In this document: positions 10,626-17,578 of the stretch, one piece after another | How the letters are laid out: each line of letters starts with the position of its first letter | Numbering within the stretch: the first letter of the stretch is position 1 | Assembly: GCA_019746155.1 (NCBI GenBank) | Contig: JAIESJ010000306.1 | Span: 1-19,833, forward strand | Origin: Burkholderiales bacterium | GTDB taxonomy: Bacteria > Pseudomonadota > Gammaproteobacteria > Burkholderiales > SG8-41 | Length of the DNA stretch: 19,833 nucleotides | Reading direction: 5' to 3' | Program-made: the position numbers and the translations under genes | Notes under the pieces: generated by a model | The model's database searches: none | What the model was told of the DNA's origin: nothing | The model's input: only the letters and a program-made list of their open reading frames with translations

Positions 10626-10654
10626 TTGACGTGATTATGAATCGTGTTCATAAT
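10626..10654 (+). promoter_or_regulatory. Predicted metR promoter
   Basis: -35 TTGACG (10626-10631), a 17-nt spacer and -10 CATAAT (10649-10654), predicting a start near 10661 and a leader of about 20 nt. The MetR box overlaps the spacer and -10, which would make bound MetR block its own promoter. Confidence 0.65.
10635..10653. promoter_or_regulatory. MetR binding site in the metE-metR divergent region
   Basis: TTATGAATCGTGTTCATAA is a perfect inverted repeat (7-bp arms, 5-bp centre) and contains TGAATCGTGTTCA (10638-10650), an exact match to the enterobacterial MetR consensus TGAA-N5-TTCA. A further TGAA half-site (10654-10657) follows and forms an overlapping palindrome TTCATAATGAA. Confidence 0.8.
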
Positions 10655-10680
10655 GAACCACGCTTTGCGGAATAGTCCCC

Positions 10681-11598
10681 ATGCTGGAACTCAGACATCT
10701 GCGCACCCTCATTGCGCTTGCCGACGCCGGCAATATCTCGGTCGCCGCCAAGCGCGTGCATCTGACGCAATCGGCGCTGTCGCACCAGCTCAAGGTGCTC
10801 GAAGACCATTACGGCACCATGCTGTTCGAGCGCAAAAGCAACCCGTTGCGCCTGTCCGCCGCCGGCCATCGCCTGCTCCGGCTGGCGCGCGACGTCATGG
10901 ACTCGATCTCGATTGCGGACAGCGACATCGCGCGCATCGTCGGCGGCGAATCGGGCACGCTGCGTATTGCGGTGGAATGCCACACCTGCTTCGACTGGCT
11001 GATGCCGTCGATGGATGCTTTCCGTGAAAAATGGCCGGAAGTGGAACTGGACCTGGTATCCGGCTTTCATCCAGACCCGGTGGGATTGCTGGAGGAAAAC
11101 CGTGCGGACTTCGTGATCGTGTCGGAGCCGGCGGCGCGCAAGGGCATCGCTTACCATCCGCTGTTCCGCTTCGAGATTTTTGCGCTGCTCGCGAAGAACC
11201 ACCCGCTCTCCGGCAAGACGTGGCTGGAACCGGCGGATTTCGCCAAAAACACGCTGATTACCTATCCGGTACCGGAACACATGATTGACGTGATCCGCCA
11301 GCGCCTGGAACCGGCGGGCATACATCCCGAGCGGCGCACCGTGGAGCTGACAGTCGCCATCCTGCAACTGGTGGCAAGCCGCCGCGGGCTGGCCGCGCTG
11401 CCGGGCTGGGCCGTGCATCACTACATCGAGCGCGGCTACGTCATCGCCAAGCGCATCGGGAAAGGCGGGTTATGGAGCAGGCTTTACGCGGCGACCACTT
11501 CAGCCACCGCACAACTTCCGTACATCAGGGATTTCCTGGCAACGGTGCGGCGCGTGAGCTTCGCCACGCTGCCCGAAATTCTGCCGCTCAAGGGCTAG
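10681..11598 (+). CDS. metR: LysR-type transcriptional regulator MetR
   Basis: A 305-residue DNA-binding regulator of methionine genes that uses homocysteine as coinducer in enterobacteria. The winged helix-turn-helix is at residues about 3-62 (LRTLIALADAGNISVAAKRVHLTQSALSHQLKVLE). The effector domain carries MetR-specific blocks seen in E. coli MetR: LRIAVECHTCFDWLMP, LITYPV, AALPGWAV and GLWSRLYAA. These separate it from generic LysR proteins. The ATG at 10681 has a GGAA element about 9 nt upstream and matches the family start (MLELRHLRTL versus MIEVKHLKTL). It is divergent from metE with a MetR box between them. Its last 11 bases overlap the end of the convergent VIT transporter gene. Confidence 0.95.
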   Translation: MLELRHLRTLIALADAGNISVAAKRVHLTQSALSHQLKVLEDHYGTMLFERKSNPLRLSAAGHRLLRLARDVMDSISIADSDIARIVGGESGTLRIAVECHTCFDWLMPSMDAFREKWPEVELDLVSGFHPDPVGLLEENRADFVIVSEPAARKGIAYHPLFRFEIFALLAKNHPLSGKTWLEPADFAKNTLITYPVPEHMIDVIRQRLEPAGIHPERRTVELTVAILQLVASRRGLAALPGWAVHHYIERGYVIAKRIGKGGLWSRLYAATTSATAQLPYIRDFLATVRRVSFATLPEILPLKG

Positions 11599-12628
11599 CC
11601 AGGGTCACGCCCAGAAACTTGCCGATCAGATAAGTGAAGGTTCCTGCGGCGGCCCCGATCGCGAGCATGCGGGCGCCGCTGAAAACCGCACCGCGTCCCG
11701 TAAATAGAGACAGTACCGCACCCACCACAAACAACGCGACACCGGTCAGTGCAATGGCGACAATGAGGCTGGCCGTTCCGCTCGCAAAAATAAACGGCAG
11801 CAGCGGAATCAAGGCGCCCACCGCGAACGAGAAAAACGAGAACAGCGCCGCGCCCCATGGCGACCCCAGGTCTTCAGCATTGAGGCCCAGTTCTTCGCGC
11901 GCCAGCGTATCCAGCGCTCTTTCGGGATCGGCAATCAGGCTGTTCGCCAGTTGTGCGGCCTCTTCGCGCGGCAGCCCGCGCGCTTCGTATATCAGGCGCA
12001 GCTCTTCGGCCTCTTCCTCCGGATAGCGCTCCAACTCTTCTTTTTCCAGACCAATCTGGTATTCGTACATCTCGCGCTGCGAACGCACCGAGACGTACTC
12101 GCCCGCCGCCATCGAGAATGCCCCGGCGATCAGTCCGGCCGCGCCGGAAAGCAGGATCAGTGCATTGTCGGAAGCCGCGCCGGCGATGCCCATGATCAGG
12201 CTGGCGTTCGAGATCAGGCCGTCGTTGACGCCAAAGACGGCAGCGCGCAGGTTGCCGCCGCTGCCCACGCTGCGATGCCGGCGTCCGACCTCATCCATCG
12301 ACCGGGGCATCGCATGACCGGACGCGATGCCGCCATACAGCGACATGCCGCGCACCTTGATCGCAGCAAGCACCCCGCGCAGCGGGCGCGGCCCCAGCCG
12401 GCGCACCAGATAAGCGACCACGCGCGTACGCATGTCCGGAACGAAGCGTCCGGGGACGGATTGCCCGGCGTCGCGAGCATGACGTTCCCAGATCGCAGCC
12501 TGCCTTTCCGCCGACTGCGCGAGCTCGGTGAACAGCGCCTGGCGCGGCGTGCCGGCTTCGGCTTCGGCAACGACACGATAAAGATAGGCGGAGCGTTTTT
12601 CCTCGGCCCAGCTTTCAAGCTCATGCAT
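11588..12628 (-). CDS. VIT1/CCC1-family metal transporter with N-terminal ferritin-like domain
   Basis: A 346-residue inner-membrane protein. Residues about 1-60 form a ferritin/rubrerythrin-like helical segment with acidic metal-binding candidates (LESWAEEKRSAY, AEAEAG, Glu35, Glu41, His50). After a basic linker, the VIT1 domain starts near residue 125 (GNLRAAVFGVNDGLISNASLIMGIAGA), followed by AGAFSMAAGEYVSVRSQREMYE. An acidic helical arm is at about 190-255, then three C-terminal membrane segments. Relatives move Fe2+ or Mn2+ out of the cytosol; the substrate here is inferred. I chose ATG 12628 (MHELESW) rather than an in-frame TTG at 12649, because it starts the conserved domain and has AAGG 10 nt upstream. 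The start overlaps the end of the MFS gene by 8 bases, implying translational coupling. Confidence 0.88.
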   Translation of the reverse strand: MHELESWAEEKRSAYLYRVVAEAEAGTPRQALFTELAQSAERQAAIWERHARDAGQSVPGRFVPDMRTRVVAYLVRRLGPRPLRGVLAAIKVRGMSLYGGIASGHAMPRSMDEVGRRHRSVGSGGNLRAAVFGVNDGLISNASLIMGIAGAASDNALILLSGAAGLIAGAFSMAAGEYVSVRSQREMYEYQIGLEKEELERYPEEEAEELRLIYEARGLPREEAAQLANSLIADPERALDTLAREELGLNAEDLGSPWGAALFSFFSFAVGALIPLLPFIFASGTASLIVAIALTGVALFVVGAVLSLFTGRGAVFSGARMLAIGAAAGTFTYLIGKFLGVTLASP

Positions 12629-13829
12629 CTGAGGACGCCTTCGATTCAATATGCAGGTATATCATCCACGACGACCAGCCGCTCAACAACAGCGCCAGCA
12701 TGCCGAGCGCCAGCGTGATATCCGCATGCGACAGCAGCGGCGATACGATGCCCGCGACAATGGCGGTCATGAAACTGTGCTCGAAGCCCAGCAGCGATGA
12801 GGCGAGCCCGCGATTGCGCGGGAACACATCGAGCGCGATCAGGGTCACGCTGGGCATCGCGAGAGACATGCCGATGGTATAGCACATCACCGGCAGCACC
12901 GTCCACGGCAGCGCCGGCTCGAAGAATCCGCTGTATGAAAGGTTGAAGACAGCGGCGGCAAACATGATGATGTAACCGATTTTCACGGTGCGCTGCGGCG
13001 AAACCCTGCCTGCCAGCCTGCCCGACAAAAACGCGCCCAGCATCACCCCTGAAATGCCGGGCACGAACAGCCACGCAAACTGGTTTTCGTTGAGGCCGAG
13101 CAGATTGTAGATGACGGCCGGCGCCGAGACGATGTAGAGAAAGAAGCCGCAGAAATTGAGCGCGACGGCCGACGACAGCAGCAGCAGACGCAGATTCCGG
13201 GCGAGCTTGAGATAGTTGCTGGCGAGCGGCAGCGGCGCAAACGGCTGGCGCGCCGGCGGCGGCAGCGTTTCCGGCAGGCGCCACTGGCAAACGGCGAAGA
13301 GAGCCGCGCCGAACAACGCCAGAAACACGAATACCGAACGCCAGCCGAACCCGCCCTGCAGCCAGCCGCCGATCACCGGGGCGATCGCCGGCGCCAGACC
13401 GAATATCATGGTCACCATCGACATCAGCCGCTGCGCCGCATGCCCCTCGAAGCTGTCGCGAATGATGGCGCGGCCCACCACCATGCCCACCCCCGCCGAC
13501 AATCCCTGCGCGCCGCGGAACAGCAGCAGCTGGCCAAAACTTTGCGCGAGCGCACAGCCGATCGAGGCCAGGGAAAACACCACCAGGCCGGTGAGAATCA
13601 CCGGCCGCCTGCCGAACGAATCGGAGAGCGTGCCGTGAAACAGCGTCATCACGGCGAATGAAATGAGATAGACGGAAAGCGTCTGTTGCAGTTCGAGCGT
13701 CGTGACGCCGAATTCGCGCGCGATCGCCGGAAATGACGGCAGGTAAGTGTCGATCGAGAACGGCCCCAGCATCGCGAGACCGGCGAGTATGGCCGCGAGC
13801 AGCGGCGCTGATATCGGTTTGGAATGCAA
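12621..13829 (-). CDS. Bcr/CflA-family multidrug efflux MFS transporter
   Basis: A 402-residue, 12-segment inner-membrane proton antiporter. The N-terminus LGPFSIDTYLPSFPAIAREFGV is typical of Bcr/CflA exporters. MFS motif A is GTLSDSFGRRPVILTG (about 66-81), motif B-like RGAQGLSAGVGMVVGRAIIRD follows, and motif C-like ApaiAPVIGGWLQ is near 150. Members export drugs such as bicyclomycin or small metabolites; the substrate here is unknown. The start is TTG at 13829, supported by AAAAGG with 9-nt spacing; no ATG gives a full first membrane segment. It lies 26 bp after comM and overlaps the VIT gene by 8 bases, so it is probably in an operon with both. Confidence 0.88.
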   Translation of the reverse strand: MHSKPISAPLLAAILAGLAMLGPFSIDTYLPSFPAIAREFGVTTLELQQTLSVYLISFAVMTLFHGTLSDSFGRRPVILTGLVVFSLASIGCALAQSFGQLLLFRGAQGLSAGVGMVVGRAIIRDSFEGHAAQRLMSMVTMIFGLAPAIAPVIGGWLQGGFGWRSVFVFLALFGAALFAVCQWRLPETLPPPARQPFAPLPLASNYLKLARNLRLLLLSSAVALNFCGFFLYIVSAPAVIYNLLGLNENQFAWLFVPGISGVMLGAFLSGRLAGRVSPQRTVKIGYIIMFAAAVFNLSYSGFFEPALPWTVLPVMCYTIGMSLAMPSVTLIALDVFPRNRGLASSLLGFEHSFMTAIVAGIVSPLLSHADITLALGMLALLLSGWSSWMIYLHIESKASSDA

Positions 13830-13855
13830 ATCAGGCTGCCTTTTACGGCAGTGTA

Positions 13856-15352
13856 TCAGCCGCGATCAAAGCGGCGATACTGGATGGCCTCTGCGACATG
13901 TGCGCTTTTGATGGTTTCCATGGCGACAAGATCGGCGATCGTCCGCGCCACTTTCAGAATGCGATGGTAGCCACGGGCCGAAAGCCCGAGCTTGCCGATC
14001 GCCTGTTTCAACAGCGTCGCGCCTTTTTCATCGGGCGCGCAATACCGGTCGATCTCGCGCGCGGCGAGCCGCGCATTGGGCTTGCCCTGGCGTTCGAGCT
14101 GGCGTTCGAACGCAAGCATTACGCGCTCACGAATTGTCGCTGAAGACTCGCCCTCGGCCCCGCGCGTGAGATCTTCCTGCGGCACTGCCGGCACTTCGAT
14201 CTGGATGTCGATGCGGTCGAGCAGCGGCCCGGAGATTTTTCTGCGGTAGCGCAGCACCTGGTCGGGCGTGCAGTGACACCTGCCGGAATAGTGGCCCAGG
14301 AATCCGCACGGGCAGGGATTCATCGCGGCGACCAGCTGGAACTGCGCCGGGAACTCCGCCTGGCGCGCGGCGCGCGAGACGCTGATGCGCCCGGACTCGA
14401 GCGGCTCGCGCAGCACTTCGAGCACCTTGCGATCGAATTCCGGCAGCTCGTCGAGAAACAGCACGCCGTGCATCGCCATGGAGATTTCGCCGGGCCGCGG
14501 GTTGCTGCCGCCGCCGACCAATGCCACTGCGGAAGCAGTATGGTGCGGCGCGCGGTAGGGCCGCTTTTTCCAGTGGGCGACATCGAAACCCGCGCTGCCC
14601 ACCGATTGAATGGCGGCGGAAGCGAGCGCTTCCGCCTGCGTCATCGGCGGCAGAATGCCGGGCAGGCGCGAAGCCAGCATCGTTTTTCCGGTGCCGGGCG
14701 GGCCGACCATGATCACGCTGTGGCCGCCGGCCGCGGCGATTTCGAGCGCGCGCTTGGCATGCGCCTGGCCTTTGACGTCGAGCATGTCCGGATGTGCGTC
14801 GACGGCCGCTATCGGCTTGTCGGTGTGCCGCGCCAGACTGTCGCGCCCGGCGAGGTGGGCGCACACTTGCAGCAGCGAGCGCGCCGGATAGACGATTGCA
14901 TCCTCGACCAGCGCCGCCTCGGCGGCGTTGGGCTGCGGCAAAATGAAACCGCGGCGATCGCGGGAAGCGCCCAGCGTCATTGCCAGCGCGCCACGCACCG
15001 GCCGCAGCTCGCCGGTCAGCGCCAGTTCGCCGGCAAATTCATATTCACCGAGCTTGTCCGCCGGAATCTGCCCGGAGGCGGCAAGAATGCCGAGCGCGAT
15101 CGGCAGATCGAAGCGCCCGGACTCCTTGGGCAGATCGGCCGGCGCCAGATTGACCGTGATGCGGCGCGCGGGAAATTCGAAACGCGCGTTCTGCAGCGCC
15201 GCGCGCACGCGGTCCTTGGCTTCTTTCACTTCAGCCTCGGGCAACCCGACGATGGTGAAGCTCGGCAGTCCGTTGGCAAGATGCGCTTCCACCGTGACCG
15301 GCGGGGCATCCATGCCCGCCAGGGCACGGCTATGGAGAACGGCGAGAGACAT
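13856..15352 (-). CDS. comM: ComM/YifB-type Mg-chelatase-like AAA+ ATPase
   Basis: A hexameric helicase-type ATPase that helps integrate DNA taken up during natural transformation in Vibrio and Haemophilus, and is present in many non-competent bacteria too. The N-terminal ChlI domain begins MSLAVLHSRALAGMDAPPVTVEAHLANGLP and contains VGLPEAEVKEAKDRVRAAL and INLAPADLPKE-like sequence. Walker A is GPPGTGKT (216-224 region, Lys223); Walker B is LFLDELPEF (Asp301-Glu302). The Cys-rich insert CPCGFLGHYSGRCHCTPDQ and the C-terminal LSARGYHRILKVARTIADL follow. 498 aa is close to E. coli YifB (506). An open frame extends 39 codons further upstream to 15469, but that extension is repeat DNA, and homologues start at the MSLAV site. 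Shine-Dalgarno is weak. Confidence 0.95.
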   Translation of the reverse strand: MSLAVLHSRALAGMDAPPVTVEAHLANGLPSFTIVGLPEAEVKEAKDRVRAALQNARFEFPARRITVNLAPADLPKESGRFDLPIALGILAASGQIPADKLGEYEFAGELALTGELRPVRGALAMTLGASRDRRGFILPQPNAAEAALVEDAIVYPARSLLQVCAHLAGRDSLARHTDKPIAAVDAHPDMLDVKGQAHAKRALEIAAAGGHSVIMVGPPGTGKTMLASRLPGILPPMTQAEALASAAIQSVGSAGFDVAHWKKRPYRAPHHTASAVALVGGGSNPRPGEISMAMHGVLFLDELPEFDRKVLEVLREPLESGRISVSRAARQAEFPAQFQLVAAMNPCPCGFLGHYSGRCHCTPDQVLRYRRKISGPLLDRIDIQIEVPAVPQEDLTRGAEGESSATIRERVMLAFERQLERQGKPNARLAAREIDRYCAPDEKGATLLKQAIGKLGLSARGYHRILKVARTIADLVAMETIKSAHVAEAIQYRRFDRG

Positions 15353-15424
15353 GGTCGTGAGCAAGTTTTCGGGGATCAGGGACTTAACGTCCGATTCCCC
15401 GAAACCGGCGACAGTCAAACCGAA

Positions 15425-15496
15425 GGATGAAGGATGATAAAGGTAAAGGCTTGTTCCGCGGTAATTCATTCCGCCTTCATCTTTTATCCTTCATCC
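15425..15496. repeat. Inverted repeat element between comM and ubiK, overlapping the ubiK 3' end
   Basis: GGATGAAGGAT (15425-15435) and ATCCTTCATCC (15486-15496) are perfect 11-bp inverted repeats. Weaker matches continue inward (GATAAAGG / CTTTTATC-like). They enclose 50 bases without a gene. The right arm encodes the last residues of UbiK (GMKDKR and stop). The 7-base-periodic GATGAAG texture is typical of a class of short intergenic repeats; its mobility is inferred. Confidence 0.6.
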
Positions 15497-15719
15497 CTTG
15501 CTCCAATTCAGCGAGCTTGGCTTCGAGCTGATTAAGCTTTTCGCGGGTGCGGGCGAGCACCTGGCGCTGCACGTCGAATTCCTCGCGCGTTACGAGATCG
15601 AGGCGGGCAAACATTGCGGTCAGCATCGCGCGCAGGTTCTTTTCGAGGTCCGCGGCCGGGCTTTGCGCCATGACCGATCTGATTTTTTCGTTGATTTCAT
15701 CGAGCAGCTTCTGGTTCAT
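15477..15719 (-). CDS. ubiK: Ubiquinone biosynthesis accessory factor UbiK (YqiC, BMFP family)
   Basis: An 80-residue protein of the BMFP/YqiC family. UbiK assists aerobic coenzyme Q synthesis in gammaproteobacteria with UbiJ, and the homologous BMFP proteins promote membrane fusion in vitro. Residues about 1-50 form an amphipathic helical region with the hallmark FARLDLVTREEFDVQRQVLARTREKL; residues 48-75 form a coiled coil (LNQLEAKLAELE). The ATG at 15719 is chosen over an upstream frame start at 15845 because GGAG lies 5 nt before it and homologues start MxxxxLLDEI; the longer frame would run toward the promoter region of the divergent operon. The C-terminal GMKDKR comes from the repeat 15425-15496. 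It is followed by comM, 124 bp downstream on the same strand. Confidence 0.9.
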   Translation of the reverse strand: MNQKLLDEINEKIRSVMAQSPAADLEKNLRAMLTAMFARLDLVTREEFDVQRQVLARTREKLNQLEAKLAELEQGMKDKR

Positions 15720-15778
15720 TGTCGCTCCGGCTCCGCATAGGATGAAAAGTGTAGCAAACTTCCCCTGCCCGGCCACCA

Positions 15779-15795
15779 CGCACGCTGGTGGTGCG
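15779..15795. promoter_or_regulatory. NtrC-like binding site upstream of the sigma-54 promoter
   Basis: CGCACGCTGGTGGTGCG has the GCAC-N7-GTGC form of NtrC sites (consensus TGCAC-N7-GTGCA), differing only at the outermost bases. Its centre lies about 127 bp before the predicted transcription start, a normal enhancer distance. A second symmetry, CCACCA-N7-TGGTGG, overlaps it (15774-15792). An A/T-rich stretch (15850-15887) between this site and the promoter could bend for loop formation; no exact IHF site is seen. Confidence 0.55.
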
Positions 15796-15887
15796 GCCAT
15801 TTTATGGAACGCCCTAAAACAGTGCGTCAGATATAGCGGCGGCATGGCTATATCAATATAACATCATGATTTTAATAAATATTTCTT

Positions 15888-15904
15888 CTGGCACGATCCA
15901 TGCT
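15888..15904 (+). promoter_or_regulatory. Sigma-54 (RpoN) promoter of the omp-glnK-amtB operon
   Basis: CTGGCACGATCCATGCT matches the -24/-12 consensus YTGGCACG-N4-TTGCW at all positions but one (A for the first T of TTGC), with the obligatory GG and GC at correct spacing. It predicts a start near 15914 and a 46-nt leader. Sigma-54 control is the established mode for glnK-amtB operons. Confidence 0.85.
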
Positions 15905-15959
15905 CATCTTGGTTGCGCAATATTGCACATTTGATTTGTTAACAAAGAAAGGGGAAATC

Positions 15960-17180
15960 ATGTTCAAAAAAACCGTAATGGCCGGGGCGGTGGTGGCAGC
16001 GCTGTGGCTGCCGATTGCCGGATTGGCCCAGGCACCCGCTGCGGACAAGCCCGCTGAAGACGCGCCGCTGTCGATCGGGGGTTTTGATCTGACAGGATAC
16101 GCCGATGTCGGTTATACCCGTTTGTCCGGCCGCGGCGCCTTTAATACGACACCCGGCGGACCAGCGGTGACCATCGGCGGGCCGAACCGGGTTTTCGACT
16201 TTAACCGCAATGCGCTGAATCTGCACCAGCTCGCTTTCACCCTCGCCAAGCAGCCCAAGGAGGGTTTTGGCGGGGTGCTCAACGTGACTCTCGGCAAGGA
16301 TGCCGATGTCATCGCCGCGTATGACACCAACCCCAGCAATGGCACTGGCTGTAACCTGGCTACCGGCCAGGCCACGACCGGCGGCTGCAAGACGGATCGC
16401 TGGGACATCACTCAGGCGTTTGCGCAATACGCGACCGGCCCGGTTACGATCACCGGTGGCAAATTCGTAACCTCGGCCGGGGCGGAGGTGATCAACAGCA
16501 CGGCCAACAGCAATTACTCGCGTTCGATCCTGTTCGGTTACGCGATCCCGTTTACCCACACCGGTGCGCGGGTGAGCTACGCGTTCTCGGACAGCCTGAC
16601 CTTTATGGGAGGCATTAACAACGGTTGGGATGCGCTGAAGGACACCAACTCGGCAAAAACCCTTGAATTTGTCGTGACGTTCGCGCCCATCAAGACTTTC
16701 ACACTCAATACCGGCGTTCATAGCGGCAAGGAACGCGTTGGCGGTCTGGTGGGAACGGGTGCGGAGGGAACGCGTAACCTGATCGACCTGGTCGGGACAT
16801 TCAACGCAACCGAGAAGCTCACGTTCATTTTGAACTATGACTACGGCACGCAGGATAACGCCGCTACCGTCGCGGCGAACGGCGCCAGCAAAGCCAAGTG
16901 GGAAGGTTGGGCGGGCTATGTGAACTACCAGATCGACGAGCGCTGGCGTGTGTCGCTGCGCGGCGAGTACTTTGACGACCGCGACGGCTATCGCACCGGC
17001 CTGGTCCAGAAGTGGAAAGAGGCCACCCTGACCGTGGGCTTCACCCCCGTGAAGAACCTCGAGTTGCGCGCCGAAATCCGCGGCGACCGGTCGAACGTAC
17101 CGGCGTTCGTCAATTCCAACGGAACGACCGCCAGCAACAATCAGAACTCTTTCGGCGTGCAGGCGATTTACAAGTTCTGA
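15960..17180 (+). CDS. Outer-membrane beta-barrel protein (BBP2/porin-2-like), first gene of the nitrogen operon
   Basis: A 406-residue exported protein. The signal peptide is about 1-23 (MFKKTVMAGAVVAALWLPIAGLAQA). The rest alternates polar and hydrophobic residues as in a beta-barrel and ends ...GVQAIYKF, a C-terminal Phe typical of outer-membrane barrels. The start of the mature region (LTGYADVGYTRL, FDFNRNALNLHQLAFTLAKQ, GFGGVLNVTLGKDADV) resembles the OmpL-like barrel porin-2 family. The ATG at 15960 is supported by AAAGGGG 8-12 nt upstream; an earlier ATG at 15900 lies within the sigma-54 promoter and is excluded. It lies 49 bp before glnK on the same predicted transcript, suggesting a role in passage of ammonium or small nitrogen compounds through the outer membrane; that role is inferred. 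From memory, many relatives carry a shorter TorF-type barrel here instead. Confidence 0.8.
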   Translation: MFKKTVMAGAVVAALWLPIAGLAQAPAADKPAEDAPLSIGGFDLTGYADVGYTRLSGRGAFNTTPGGPAVTIGGPNRVFDFNRNALNLHQLAFTLAKQPKEGFGGVLNVTLGKDADVIAAYDTNPSNGTGCNLATGQATTGGCKTDRWDITQAFAQYATGPVTITGGKFVTSAGAEVINSTANSNYSRSILFGYAIPFTHTGARVSYAFSDSLTFMGGINNGWDALKDTNSAKTLEFVVTFAPIKTFTLNTGVHSGKERVGGLVGTGAEGTRNLIDLVGTFNATEKLTFILNYDYGTQDNAATVAANGASKAKWEGWAGYVNYQIDERWRVSLRGEYFDDRDGYRTGLVQKWKEATLTVGFTPVKNLELRAEIRGDRSNVPAFVNSNGTTASNNQNSFGVQAIYKF

Positions 17181-17229
17181 CCATACGGAGCGCGACCCGA
17201 ATCGTACGATCCAGTAAAAAGGAACCCAC

Positions 17230-17568
17230 ATGAAACTTGTCACAGCAATCATCAAGCCGTTCAAGCTTGACGAGGTACGTGAAGCGCTGTCCGCGATCGG
17301 CGTGACAGGCATCACCGTCACCGAAGTCAAGGGCTTCGGACGGCAGAAAGGGCATACCGAACTCTACCGCGGCGCGGAATACGTGGTGGACTTCCTGCCC
17401 AAAGTCAAAGTCGAAGCCGCGATCAAGAGCGAAATGCTCGAACAGGTGATCGAAGCGATCGAGAAGTCAGCCAACACCGGCAAGATCGGCGACGGCAAGA
17501 TTTTCGTCTTCGAGCTCGAGCAGGTAATCCGTATTCGCACCGGTGAAACCGGCGCTGAAGCGCTATAG
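17230..17568 (+). CDS. glnK: Nitrogen regulatory P-II protein, GlnK type
   Basis: A 112-residue trimeric signal protein that senses ATP/ADP and 2-oxoglutarate, is uridylylated by GlnD and blocks the AmtB pore under nitrogen sufficiency. The sequence has the start MKLVTAIIKPFKLDEVREAL, the T-loop GFGRQKGHTELYRGAEY with uridylylation site Tyr51, and the C-terminal signature TGKIGDGKIFV. It resembles GlnK by its MKLV start and its link to amtB. It has Asp54, as in E. coli GlnB, where E. coli GlnK has Asn54, so the GlnK/GlnB split is blurred here. The ATG at 17230 has AAAAAGGA upstream. The palindrome ATCGTACGAT (17201-17210) lies in the gap after the barrel gene. amtB starts 10 bp after its stop. 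Confidence 0.95.
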   Translation: MKLVTAIIKPFKLDEVREALSAIGVTGITVTEVKGFGRQKGHTELYRGAEYVVDFLPKVKVEAAIKSEMLEQVIEAIEKSANTGKIGDGKIFVFELEQVIRIRTGETGAEAL

Positions 17569-17578
17569 GGAGAACGGC

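Noticed and set aside
12629..12649. TTG start extending the VIT transporter by seven codons
   Set aside because: The ATG at 12628 has an AAGG element upstream and begins the conserved ferritin-like domain.
15353..15469. 39-codon N-terminal extension of comM
   Set aside because: ComM homologues start at MSLAV; the extension is translated from the intergenic repeat and lacks a ribosome binding site.
15720..15845. 42-codon N-terminal extension of ubiK
   Set aside because: UbiK homologues are about 80 aa, and GGAG lies just before the ATG at 15719.
15900..15959. 20-codon N-terminal extension of the barrel protein
   Set aside because: It starts inside the sigma-54 promoter, upstream of the predicted transcription start, and would spoil the signal peptide.
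15939..17330. Minus-strand open frame of 463 codons
   Set aside because: Antisense to the barrel gene and to the start of glnK; no family features.
17543..17578. Upstream start for amtB inside glnK
   Set aside because: The signal peptide starts at MKKLL (17579), which has its own GGGAG ribosome binding site.
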